Notes under the pieces: generated by a model
What the model was told of the DNA's origin: nothing
The model's database searches: none
What the model saw: the letters and a program-made list of their open reading frames with translations, nothing else
Made by a program: the position numbers and the translations under genes
Part shown: positions 1 through 7,063 of the stretch, piece by piece
Layout: the number at the start of each line of letters is the position of its first letter
How positions within the stretch are numbered: the stretch's first letter is position 1
Source: Chloroflexota bacterium
GTDB lineage: Bacteria > Chloroflexota > Dormibacteria > Dormibacterales > Dormibacteraceae
Direction of reading: 5' to 3'
Assembly: GCA_003446775.1 (NCBI GenBank)
Contig: DMCH01000153.1
Coordinates: 72,719-86,867, forward strand
DNA length: 14,149 bases

Positions 1-974
1 GCCCCCGTCTCCTTCTGCCACGCCAGGACGACCGACGCGAAGGCCTCGTTGACCTCGAAGAGGTCGATGCTCTTCAGGTCGAGGCCGGCCCGCTTCAACA
101 CCGCCGCGGTGCCTGGGATCGGTCCTTCCAACATGAGCACGGGGTCTGTGCCCACGACCGCCTGCGCGCGGATGCGAGCGCGCGGTCGCAGGCCCAGCTC
201 CTTGGCCTTCTCCAGCGACATCAACAGGACGGCAGCGGCGCCGTCGGAGATCTGGCTCGAGTTGCCCGCCGTGATCGAGTGCTCTGGGTTGAACGCCGGC
301 TGCAGCGCGGCAGTGGCCTCATACGAGGCGTTCGCGCGGATGCCCTCGTCCTTGGAGAAGAGTTGGGTGTGACCATTGCCCTCGACGGGCACGTCGACGG
401 GCATGATCTGCGAGGTGAAGTAGCCCTTCTCGGTGGCCTCCTGGGCGAGCCGGTGACTGCGGACCCCGAATTCGTCCATCTGCCGCCGACTGATTCCATA
501 CTTCCGGGCCATCAGCTCGGCCGAGATTCCCTGCGGGACGAGGTCGTAGAGCTCCATCAGCTCTGGCGGAAACGGAGCTCCCGGCGAGACAGCGCTGGAT
601 CCCATCGGGACCCTGCTCATCGATTCCACGCCGCCCGCGATCGTGATGTCGCACACGCCTGACTGGATGAGGTTGGCCGCGAAGTGGAGCGCCTGCTGGC
701 TCGAGCCGCACTGGCGGTCGACGGTGGTCGCGGGAGTCGTGACCGGGAAGCCCGCGGTCAGCCACGCGTTGCGCCCGACGTTCAGCGATTGCTCGCCGAC
801 CTGGCTCACGCACCCGAAGACCACGTCTTCGACCTGTTCGGGTTTGATGCCCGAGCGGAGGACGATCTCTTTCAGCACTAGCGAGCCGAGGACGACCGGA
901 TGGATGTCCTTGAGCTTGCCGTTGCGACGACCGATTGGGGTTCGCACGGCCTCGACGATCACGACTTCGCGCAT
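1..974 (-). CDS. Acetyl-CoA acetyltransferase / 3-ketoacyl-CoA thiolase, C-terminus cut by window edge
   Basis: This is a thiolase, which cleaves 3-ketoacyl-CoA to acetyl-CoA and a shortened acyl-CoA or catalyses the reverse condensation, in cytosolic fatty-acid, steroid or PHB metabolism. About 324 residues are visible of a usual 390 or so. The protein starts MREVVIVEAVRTPIGR, the classic thiolase N-terminus. The nucleophilic cysteine is Cys89 in DRQCGSSQQAL. GGVESMSRVPMG follows near residue 120, then GNSSQISDGAAA, and the NEAFAS motif lies near the cut end. The GHP and C-terminal CxG motifs would fall outside the window. The ATG at 974 is supported by an AAGGAG Shine-Dalgarno 9 nt upstream. 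The gene has its own 127-bp upstream gap after the two small genes. No acyl-CoA dehydrogenase or hydratase is visible, so the substrate cannot be assigned. Confidence 0.93.
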   Translation of the reverse strand, partial: MREVVIVEAVRTPIGRRNGKLKDIHPVVLGSLVLKEIVLRSGIKPEQVEDVVFGCVSQVGEQSLNVGRNAWLTAGFPVTTPATTVDRQCGSSQQALHFAANLIQSGVCDITIAGGVESMSRVPMGSSAVSPGAPFPPELMELYDLVPQGISAELMARKYGISRRQMDEFGVRSHRLAQEATEKGYFTSQIMPVDVPVEGNGHTQLFSKDEGIRANASYEATAALQPAFNPEHSITAGNSSQISDGAAAVLLMSLEKAKELGLRPRARIRAQAVVGTDPVLMLEGPIPGTAAVLKRAGLDLKSIDLFEVNEAFASVVLAWQKETG

Positions 975-983
975 GTTCAACGT

Positions 984-1013
984 CTCCTTCGGGCCTTGGT
1001 GCACTTGATTCTA
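984..1013 (-). promoter_or_regulatory. Candidate thiolase -10 box and ribosome binding site
   Basis: On the minus strand a TAGAAT box (1013 to 1008) precedes an AAGGAG Shine-Dalgarno (989 to 984), which lies 9 nt before the thiolase ATG. A perfect TTGACA occurs further upstream (1050 to 1045), but it is 31 nt from TAGAAT. At 17-bp spacing it faces only TTAGGG, so the two good boxes do not make one standard promoter. The Shine-Dalgarno is convincing and the -10 box is tentative. The rest of the 975-1101 gap shows only a short TGCC-GGCA palindrome and an A-rich stretch, and no clear terminator. Confidence 0.4.
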
Positions 1014-1101
1014 CGACCGCTCCCTAATGCCTCACGCGTTGCGATGTCAAGCCCCTAAACATTTGCCTGGCATGCGGATTTTCTTTTCTGTTGACGTGCC
1101 G

Positions 1102-1296
1102 TTAGTGCCCTGATAACTTTCGCGTCGCCCCAAGCGGCTGAGTACGGTAAACCTGAGGATACCGAACGTCGAGTAGGTGGAAGGTGCGGCGCAAGCCGTG
1201 GCTGGAAACCGAAAAACGCATAGGGTACTTCAGGGTAAACAGGAAGGTCTCTTGGGGCATCTCTTTTCCACAGGTCGTGCACAGCCCCTCGCTCAA
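1102..1296 (-). CDS. Small hypothetical protein with one CxxC motif
   Basis: This is a predicted 64-residue protein that I do not recognise. It begins (TTG read as Met) with SEGLCTTCGKEMPQE. Cys6 and Cys9 form a CxxC knuckle, and His33 and His40 could complete a zinc site, but there is no second CxxC. The middle (TLKYPMRFSVSSHG, then RRTFHLLDVRYPQ) looks like folded protein rather than a shadow frame. Codon third positions are GC-rich in the first two thirds and weaken towards the end. The TTG start overlaps the TGA stop of the upstream small gene (TTGA), which suggests translational coupling, and GGTGGGG lies about 11 nt upstream. A longer version from an ATG at 1329 is possible. A shifted frame over 1055-1282 fits the codon bias less well. 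The assignment as a gene is moderate. Confidence 0.42.
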   Translation of the reverse strand: MSEGLCTTCGKEMPQETFLFTLKYPMRFSVSSHGLRRTFHLLDVRYPQVYRTQPLGATRKLSGH

Positions 1297-1571
1297 TACG
1301 AAAATCCCCACCTGCGCGCTTCCGCGCAAGCTTTGTCCACAGCGTCTGAGTCGACTTTGACGCGCTGGCGCAACAGCCGCCGCAAGCCGTTCGCCAGGCG
1401 CGCCACGGGTTGGGCGTCCTCGTAGTGAAGCCAGTGGTAGGCGATCGGCTCCGACCAGGGCTTGCCCTTCGCCAGGTAAAGGCGGCGGTGGCTGTCGAGG
1501 ACGATCAGCTCGACCTGGCGGAGGAGGCTGGGGTCGCCGGCGGTGAGCTCCGTGAAGTCCTGACGCGCCAT
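1293..1571 (-). CDS. Hypothetical protein, unknown family
   Basis: This is a 92-residue protein with no recognised family, directly behind hpt. The codons are strongly GC-rich at third positions (for example the run encoding VELIVLDSHRRLYLAKGKPW), so I consider it truly coding. It has a beta-like segment (VELIVLDS), a tryptophan/histidine-rich centre (SEPIAYHWLHYED), then a basic helix (LANGLRRLLRQRV) and the ending EARRWGFSY. It has no signal peptide, membrane segment or cysteine motif. I chose the ATG at 1571, 35 bp after the hpt stop. An ATG at 1667 gives 124 residues but would overlap the conserved C-terminal coding of hpt, and its extra N-terminus is low complexity. Neither start has a clear Shine-Dalgarno. 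It is probably cotranscribed with hpt and the small gene that overlaps its stop. Confidence 0.6.
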   Translation of the reverse strand: MARQDFTELTAGDPSLLRQVELIVLDSHRRLYLAKGKPWSEPIAYHWLHYEDAQPVARLANGLRRLLRQRVKVDSDAVDKACAEARRWGFSY

Positions 1572-1606
1572 CCAGGCGAGGAGGCTCTGGAGTCGGGGTC
1601 CGGCTT

Positions 1607-2596
1607 CTACTTCACAACCGCAGGGGTGGCCGTGTCGAGCTCGATGACGCTCGTTTTCAGCGCACATATGAAAGGAAGGTTGCGGTAGAGCTCGCGGTAG
1701 TCGAGCCCGTAGCCGACGACGTAGTCGTTGGGGATCTGGAAACCGGCGTAGCGCACCGGCACCTCGACCAGGCGCCGGCCGGGACGATCCAACAGGGTGA
1801 CGATCTCGATCGAGGCCGGTCGGCGTTCGCGCAGCTCGCCCAGGAGGTAGTCCAGGGTCAAGCCGGTGTTGACGATGTCCTCGACCAGCAGCACATGCCG
1901 GTCCTCGATCGGATAGTCGATATCGCGCGCGATGCGCACCCGTTCGCGTGGCTGGGCGCCCGCGAAGCGCTTGAGGTCGAGGTAATCGATGACGAAGGGG
2001 ACCTTGATCTGGCGCGCGAGGTCAGCGAGAAAGAACGTGACCCCCTTGAGGATGCCGACCACGACGAGGGAGCGCCCGCGGTAGTCGCGGGAGATCTTCC
2101 GGCCGAGCGCCCTCACGCGAGACTCGAGCTCAACCGGCGAGATGAGGATGTTGCCGATGTCCTCCTTGCGCAGGTTCTGGACCTCGAGCGCTCCATAGCC
2201 GGCCTTGGCGAGCAGCTGCTGGTAGTCCTTGCGGTACAGCAGGCGGACGTTGACGTCCGGATAGATCTCGCGCAGCATCCGCAGCTTGCGGTTCTTCGGC
2301 GTCACGAGCGACTGCTTCATGGTCGTCAGCTCGACGTACAGGTCGTGCTCGGGCAGGTAGAAGTCGGGCGTGAACATCTCCGACACGCGCGTGCCGTCCC
2401 ACGCGATCGGGAACGACACCGGCTCGTAGACCCAGCGGATGCGGTAGTAATCGAGGAAGCGCGCGAACTCCTGCTCGGAAGGGTGCGCGAACTCTATGCG
2501 CGAATGCGCCGGGCCCGATCGCCGAACGAGGCGCGATCGCTGCCTGACGGGGCGGCGCCATTTTTCTGGGACGGGAAGATGGACAGACGACGCCAA
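1607..2596 (-). CDS. hpt: Hypoxanthine phosphoribosyltransferase fused to N-terminal PD-(D/E)XK nuclease-like domain
   Basis: The C-terminal half (about residues 145-329) is a purine salvage phosphoribosyltransferase that joins hypoxanthine or guanine to PRPP. It has VGILKGVTFFLADL (179-192), the PRPP-binding loop VLLVEDIVNTGLTL (235-248, acidic pair Glu239-Asp240), and the family signature FQIPNDYVVGYGLDYRELY (286-304). It matches the usual length of about 180 residues for Hpt. Residues 33-135 are an added domain with a PD-(D/E)XK-like pattern: IEFAHPSEQEF (Glu41, Glu43), MFTPDFYLP (Asp78), then LYVELTTMK (Glu89, with Thr91 where a lysine is usual and Lys94 nearby). Listeria-type Hpt fusions carry TilS, and this is not TilS. 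The first possible start is TTG at 2596 without a Shine-Dalgarno, and a TACAAT box lies 12 nt upstream, suggesting a near-leaderless mRNA. The Hpt assignment is firm. The nuclease fold is inferred from motifs. Confidence 0.93.
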   Translation of the reverse strand: MASSVHLPVPEKWRRPVRQRSRLVRRSGPAHSRIEFAHPSEQEFARFLDYYRIRWVYEPVSFPIAWDGTRVSEMFTPDFYLPEHDLYVELTTMKQSLVTPKNRKLRMLREIYPDVNVRLLYRKDYQQLLAKAGYGALEVQNLRKEDIGNILISPVELESRVRALGRKISRDYRGRSLVVVGILKGVTFFLADLARQIKVPFVIDYLDLKRFAGAQPRERVRIARDIDYPIEDRHVLLVEDIVNTGLTLDYLLGELRERRPASIEIVTLLDRPGRRLVEVPVRYAGFQIPNDYVVGYGLDYRELYRNLPFICALKTSVIELDTATPAVVK

Positions 2597-2634
2597 GGAA
2601 ACGCCGAGATTGTACGCTCAGTGGCACCAGGGCC
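2597..2634. promoter_or_regulatory. Divergent hpt/pcm promoter spacer
   Basis: Only 38 bp separate the hpt TTG and the pcm ATG. A minus-strand TACAAT (2614 to 2609) and a plus-strand TACGCT (2613-2618) sit back to back and share two bases. Each would give a very short leader (about 5 nt for hpt, about 9 nt for pcm). Neither has a recognisable -35 at 17 bp, so this is a pattern-based proposal only. Confidence 0.3.
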
Positions 2635-3255
2635 ATGAGCACACCGGCGCAGAGGATGGTCGCCGAGCAGCTGCTGCCGAACGGCGTCAGCGATCCGCGG
2701 GTCATCGAAGTGATGTCAGAGATTCCGCGCGAGGAGTTCCTCTCCAGCCGAGTGCGCCGCCATGCATACGAGAACCGCGCACTCGCCATCGACTGCGGCC
2801 AGACCATCTCCCAGCCGCTTGTCGTCGCACTGATGACCCAGGCCCTTGCACCCAAGGCCGAGGACCATGCTCTCGAGGTCGGCACAGGGTCGGGCTACCA
2901 GGCCGCGGTTCTGAGCCGCCTCGTGCGGCACGTGATCACTCTCGAGCTTGAGCCCTCGCTGGCGGAGCATGCCTCGGCGACGCTGTCGCGGCTCGGTTAC
3001 TCCAACGTCGAGGTGGCGGTCGCCGACGGCACGTTCGGCTGGCCCGCCTACGCGCCTTACGACATCATCCTCGTCGCGGCCGCCTCACCCGATGTGCCGC
3101 CCGCGCTGGTCGACCAGCTGGCTCCCGACGGGCGGCTCGTGATCCCGCTCGGAAGATCTTCCGACGAGCACCAGGACCTCCGCGTCTATCAACGTCGCGG
3201 TGAAGTCATGGCGTGGCGGTCGCTGTTCCCGGTGCGCTTCGTCCCCTTACGGTGA
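2635..3255 (+). CDS. pcm: Protein-L-isoaspartate O-methyltransferase
   Basis: The 206-residue protein is the usual length for PCMT. It is a cytosolic repair enzyme that uses S-adenosylmethionine to methylate L-isoaspartyl residues in aged proteins and so start their return to aspartate. Visible family motifs are EIPREEFLSS (29-38), the active-site region CGQTISQP (54-61), SAM motif I LEVGTGSGYQAAVLSRL (79-95), an acidic LELEP strand end, VAVADGTFGW, and the late motif GRLVIPLG. The ATG is the first Met after the short divergent spacer. A weak CAGGG lies just upstream and the leader is probably short. The stop overlaps the convergent UPF0182 gene by 9 bp, so there is no room for a separate terminator. 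Many genomes place pcm with surE or nlpD, and neither is present here. Confidence 0.95.
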   Translation: MSTPAQRMVAEQLLPNGVSDPRVIEVMSEIPREEFLSSRVRRHAYENRALAIDCGQTISQPLVVALMTQALAPKAEDHALEVGTGSGYQAAVLSRLVRHVITLELEPSLAEHASATLSRLGYSNVEVAVADGTFGWPAYAPYDIILVAAASPDVPPALVDQLAPDGRLVIPLGRSSDEHQDLRVYQRRGEVMAWRSLFPVRFVPLR

Positions 3256-6081
3256 GTGAGAGGGCGTTGGAGTGGCGCGGCCTGGCGAGGGTGAGGCTCC
3301 GCCCGCCGGCGTGGGCGCGGTGCCCGTGATCCTCTGCAGCTGCTGAAGCAGGTCGCCCACCGTCTTCATCTCCGTCGCGAAGCCGGCGAGGTCGCCGTTC
3401 TTCAAGTCGGCGTATGCGGCCGCGTAATGTGTGTTCGCCTGCGTGACCAGGTCCGCGATCTGGGCGACCTGGGTCGGCGTGAGGGTGGTGGTCGGCGTCG
3501 TCGTCGGCGCGGTCGAGGTTCCCACCAGCTGGTCGATGGCCTGCTGGAGCGTGTCCGTGTACACGACCTGGGTCTGGTCGGCGAGGATCACTTTCTTGAG
3601 CTCGGGAATGCTCGACCCGGACGTGGCCTTCAGGTAGATCGGCTCGAAGTAGAGGAACGAGTCGCCGATCGGCACCACGAGCAGGTTGCCCTGCTGCACG
3701 TTCGACCCGTTGCTGTGGAAGAGGGTGAAGTCGCGGGATATGACCGGGTCTTGATTGATGAGGTTGGCCACCTGCTGCGGGCCGAATATCACTTTGTCCT
3801 TGGGCAGGACGTACGACACGTACTGTCCGTACTGCGGGCCATCGTTGCGGACCGCCATCCACGAGACGAGGTTGTTCTTGCCGTGCGGAGTGAAGGGCAT
3901 GATGAGCAGGTACTCGGGGTTCTGCTCACCCGGTAGGCGGAAGAGCACGTAGTAGGGAGACACAGGCGTCGGCAGAGCGCCGGGCGATGCCTGCGCCGTC
4001 GGGATGTCCCACACGTCCTCGCGGGCGAAGAACACCTTGGGGTCGGTGATGTGGTACGTGGCGTAGATGCCGACCTGGGTGTTGAACAGGTCCACTGGCA
4101 CGCGGATGTGAGCCCTGAGCCCCGCGGGCATCGCGTCAAACGACGTGAAGAGGGTCGGGAACGTGGCCTGGTACGCGGCGATGATCGGGTCCCTGGGATC
4201 GACCACGTAGAAGACGGCGGTGCCCTCATAAGCATCGATCACGACCTTGACCGAGTTGCGGATGTAGTTGATCCTGCCGTACTGGAACGGAACGGTTTGC
4301 GAGTACGGGTACGTGGCCCCGGTCGTGTACGCGTCGACGATCCAGTAGATGCGGCCATCGACGACGACCACATATGGCGAAGAGTCGAAGCTGAGAAAAG
4401 GCGCCAGCTCGCCTACACGATCGATGATCTGCCGCCGGTAGAGCATCAACGTCTTGTCGGTGACCTGACCCGAGACGAGCAGGTTGAAATCACCCAGCTT
4501 GAGCGACCAGAGGGCGCGGTTCACCGCCGTCATCGGCACCCCATGCGTGCCGGTGTACGACGTGTAGACGTCGGGAGAGGACGGATAGTCGAACTCACGA
4601 TTGGTGTTGGGCGCCAGCGCGTAACCGGTCGTGACCTCCCCAAAGTAGATGGCCGGCTGGGTGATCGTCAGCTGGCCGTGGGGCGGAATGTCGCCGACCA
4701 CGTAAACGGGCAGGCCCTGGCTGTCGACCGCGTTCACCGGGCTGGCGGCGACCCCATATCCGTGTGTGTACTGCAAGTGCTGGTTGACCCAGTTCTTGGC
4801 GGCATCGGGCAGCTTGTCGAAATCGAACTCCCGCGCGCTGATTTCCAAAGACGTGGGCTGGTTGTTGATGGTGTATCGATCGATGCCGATGTCGTAGAAC
4901 GTGTAGTAGGTGCGGATGGTCTGCTGCTGCTCGTAAGTGTCCTTGAGCGGAGGAAAATCCCACAACCGAAGGTTGTTGACCGTGACCTGGTCGTTCTGCA
5001 CGTTGGCGAGCGTCAGCGGCTGATCGCCTGTGAAGTTGCTGACGGTCACGTTCGACAGCCCGTACGCCGCGCGGGTGCCCGCGATCTCACGGTTGATGTA
5101 CGGAAGCTCGTACGTCTGCGCGTTCGGGGTCGTGAAGGCCGTCTGGACGACCGCGGGATAGATCTGGCCGATCAGCAGCAGCGCCACCCAGACCAGGACC
5201 GCCGTCACCGGGAGCCAGAGCCGCCGCAGCCAGACATTGACGACGAGGGCCCCGGCCAGGACGACCGAGGCGCCCGACAGGAAAGTCACGATGGGCAACC
5301 TCGCGTTGACGTCCGTGTAGGCGGCGCCCCAGACGACGTCGCTGTTGTGCGCATACAGGAGGTCGTAACGGCCGAGCCACATCCAGGCGGCGAGCACGAG
5401 CGCGAATACCGCCAGCAGCGCCGACAGGTGCGCGATCGCCGGGGGGGTCAGGTTGAGGTCGAAGGCGTCACCGCGCCACGCATAGACGAAGCCGACCAGC
5501 AGCGCGGTCAGGAATCCCAGTCCGAGCGCCCAGTTGACGACCGAGTGCAGAAACGGCAGCGTGAGCAGATAGAAGGAAACGTCCTGCCCAAGCACCGGGT
5601 CGGTGATGCCGGTCGGCCTGGCGTGCTGGAACATGGCCAGGTTCTGCCACTGGGTGCCGGCCCCGCCCGACAGGACCAACGCCACCAGGGCCGCTCCACC
5701 CAGGGCGGCGCCCGCGGTGGCGCCGCGAATGCTCGAACGCCGGATCCCGACAGCTCGCAAGCTCGGTCCGGCACGCACGCGCAGCGCGATGATCACGTTG
5801 GCGACCAGGTAGATGAAGGCGAGCGCGAACCCGCCGATGAGGAGGGCGACTTGCAAGGAGAAGCGGGTCGTGAAAACGTCTTTGAAGCCGAGCGAGTCGT
5901 ACCACTGCAGCTCCGTGAAGAACCACACGATCGGGCTGGCGATGAAGAAGATCACAAGCGCCAGGCCGAAAAGGCCAAGGCCGACCCAGAAGCGCCGGGG
6001 CGGGCGCGGGATCCGGATCTCTCGCGCCTCGAACGGACCGCCGCGCTCGAAAGGATCAAACGGCCGGTACCGGCGGGTCAT
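3247..6081 (-). CDS. UPF0182 (COG1615) family large membrane protein
   Basis: This is a 944-residue protein of the uncharacterised UPF0182 family, whose members are similarly large. Seven hydrophobic helices are visible near residues 31-54, 75-100, 121-139, 176-201, 216-236, 263-283 and 289-311. A long soluble, presumably extracytoplasmic domain follows from about 320 to 850 (it includes YELPYINREIAGTRAAYGL and VYTSYTGTHGVPMTAVNRAL). Then come a Thr/Pro linker (TSTAPTTTPTTTLTPTQ), a helical segment (NTHYAAAYADLKNGDLAGF) typical of the family C-terminus, and a Pro/Ser tail. I chose the ATG at 6081 (MTRRYRPFDPFERG). A longer frame to 6303 would add low-complexity sequence that overlaps the upstream gene. 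The start lies 13 bp after that gene's stop and has no Shine-Dalgarno, which suggests translation coupled to it. No function is established for the family. Confidence 0.93.
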   Translation of the reverse strand: MTRRYRPFDPFERGGPFEAREIRIPRPPRRFWVGLGLFGLALVIFFIASPIVWFFTELQWYDSLGFKDVFTTRFSLQVALLIGGFALAFIYLVANVIIALRVRAGPSLRAVGIRRSSIRGATAGAALGGAALVALVLSGGAGTQWQNLAMFQHARPTGITDPVLGQDVSFYLLTLPFLHSVVNWALGLGFLTALLVGFVYAWRGDAFDLNLTPPAIAHLSALLAVFALVLAAWMWLGRYDLLYAHNSDVVWGAAYTDVNARLPIVTFLSGASVVLAGALVVNVWLRRLWLPVTAVLVWVALLLIGQIYPAVVQTAFTTPNAQTYELPYINREIAGTRAAYGLSNVTVSNFTGDQPLTLANVQNDQVTVNNLRLWDFPPLKDTYEQQQTIRTYYTFYDIGIDRYTINNQPTSLEISAREFDFDKLPDAAKNWVNQHLQYTHGYGVAASPVNAVDSQGLPVYVVGDIPPHGQLTITQPAIYFGEVTTGYALAPNTNREFDYPSSPDVYTSYTGTHGVPMTAVNRALWSLKLGDFNLLVSGQVTDKTLMLYRRQIIDRVGELAPFLSFDSSPYVVVVDGRIYWIVDAYTTGATYPYSQTVPFQYGRINYIRNSVKVVIDAYEGTAVFYVVDPRDPIIAAYQATFPTLFTSFDAMPAGLRAHIRVPVDLFNTQVGIYATYHITDPKVFFAREDVWDIPTAQASPGALPTPVSPYYVLFRLPGEQNPEYLLIMPFTPHGKNNLVSWMAVRNDGPQYGQYVSYVLPKDKVIFGPQQVANLINQDPVISRDFTLFHSNGSNVQQGNLLVVPIGDSFLYFEPIYLKATSGSSIPELKKVILADQTQVVYTDTLQQAIDQLVGTSTAPTTTPTTTLTPTQVAQIADLVTQANTHYAAAYADLKNGDLAGFATEMKTVGDLLQQLQRITGTAPTPAGGASPSPGRATPTPSHSP

Positions 6082-6094
6082 CTGTGGTCGAAGC

Positions 6095-7063
6095 TTAAGC
6101 CGTCTCCAGGGCGAGGTCGTCGGCGCTGAAATCCATATCCGCCTGGAGCGGCGGGTGGTCGAGGTGCCAGCGCACCGTGGCGCGTAGCGTCTCGACCGGG
6201 TCGGACGTGGTCCAGCCGAGCAGCGCGCGGGCGCGGCGCGCGCTGGCGGCGACGTGCTGCGACATGGTGCCCGTCTGCTTGAGGTCCTCGGGCAGCATCT
6301 CATCCGCGACCCTCACCAGCTCGGCGCCGGAGCCGGCCGCCTCGAGGATCATGCAAGACCACATCGCCATCGAGTAGGTGCGGTCTTCGCAGAGGTTGAG
6401 AGCCATGCCTACGCTCGAAGCGGATTCCAATGCCAGCCGGGCGCCGCGCGCGATGTCGCCGACGTAGCCACGGCACGCAAGCCATGTGCCGGCGCCGAAG
6501 GGGATGCGCAGGCGACCCGCGCGCACGCGCCGGAGGATGAACTCTTCGCGCAGCTGATAGTCCCTCGGTCCGTAGACCATCGGCAGGCGCAGCGAGGTGG
6601 CACCGCGTGGGAGGTAAACGGCTTCGACATCGAGCTTGTCGTAGTCGTAGCGGTCGGGACTCTTGTCGCGATACGGGTACCGCTCCGAGCGCACCGGCGA
6701 GTCCTCGTCGAGCGGCACCGGGTCCGTCTCCTGCCCTTCGATTGCGGCGCCGAACGCTCGATACACGTCCATGCTCGAGATCACGACCAGCCGGATGCCG
6801 GCCGGCAGTGCGGCCAGCGCCGTCTCGGCGTCGGCGCGGGTCAGCGCCCTGCAGTCGACCGCCGCGTTCGGCTCGTATGCGGCCAGCTCGGAGCGATGGG
6901 CGGCCAGCTCCGGGCGGTCGCAGTGCAGATGGCGAACGGGCGGCATGTCATCCGGTTCGAGGTTGCCGCGATGAACTACCAGGACGTCGTGGCCGGCTCG
7001 GACCAGCTCCTCAACGATGGCTCGCCCGATGAATCGGGTGCCGCCTAAAACAACAATCCTCAC
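6095..7063 (-). CDS. NAD-dependent epimerase/dehydratase (extended SDR family)
   Basis: This 322-residue Rossmann-fold protein is of the extended short-chain dehydrogenase type, acting on nucleotide sugars or related ligands with NAD(P). The N-terminus VRIVVLGGTRFIGRAI holds the dinucleotide motif (GGTRFIG, 7-13). SSMDVYRAFG (96-105) carries the conserved serine region, and Tyr139-xxx-Lys143 in RYDYDKLD is the catalytic pair. SLRLPMVYGPRDYQ (157-170) is the usual substrate-side segment. The GTG at 7063 overlaps the clpP stop as GTGA, so it is translationally coupled to clpP. A longer frame to 7120 would only add sequence read out of phase through clpP. The overall look (GGTRFIG, a short carboxyl half, ARRARALLGW) resembles the CSP41/WcaG-like subgroup. 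The substrate cannot be told. Confidence 0.88.
   Translation of the reverse strand: MRIVVLGGTRFIGRAIVEELVRAGHDVLVVHRGNLEPDDMPPVRHLHCDRPELAAHRSELAAYEPNAAVDCRALTRADAETALAALPAGIRLVVISSMDVYRAFGAAIEGQETDPVPLDEDSPVRSERYPYRDKSPDRYDYDKLDVEAVYLPRGATSLRLPMVYGPRDYQLREEFILRRVRAGRLRIPFGAGTWLACRGYVGDIARGARLALESASSVGMALNLCEDRTYSMAMWSCMILEAAGSGAELVRVADEMLPEDLKQTGTMSQHVAASARRARALLGWTTSDPVETLRATVRWHLDHPPLQADMDFSADDLALETA

Noticed and set aside
1022..1050. TTGACA at 1050-1045 as the -35 of the thiolase promoter
   Set aside because: At 17-bp spacing the -10 would be TTAGGG, which is poor, and the better TAGAAT is 31 nt away. Kept only as a remark.
1264..1341. Chromosomal replication origin
   Set aside because: Only two DnaA-like boxes are present, inside probable coding sequence, with no dnaA/dnaN neighbours and no AT-rich region.
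1572..1667. Longer version of the small gene behind hpt starting at 1667
   Set aside because: It would overlap the conserved hpt C-terminus, its residues look like a shadow reading, and no Shine-Dalgarno precedes it. The ATG at 1571 is preferred.
1895..2638. A 247-codon plus-strand frame opposite hpt
   Set aside because: Its composition is typical of a shadow frame, and the minus strand encodes unmistakable Hpt motifs.
4051..6129. A 692-codon open frame on the plus strand opposite the UPF0182 gene
   Set aside because: It is rich in Arg, Asp, Val and Gly with no domain pattern. It is the expected antisense shadow of a GC3-rich gene whose minus-strand frame has clear family motifs and membrane helices.
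6082..6303. N-terminal extension of the UPF0182 gene to 6303
   Set aside because: The added 74 residues are low-complexity and lie in another frame of the SDR gene. The family-like N-terminus begins at the ATG at 6081.
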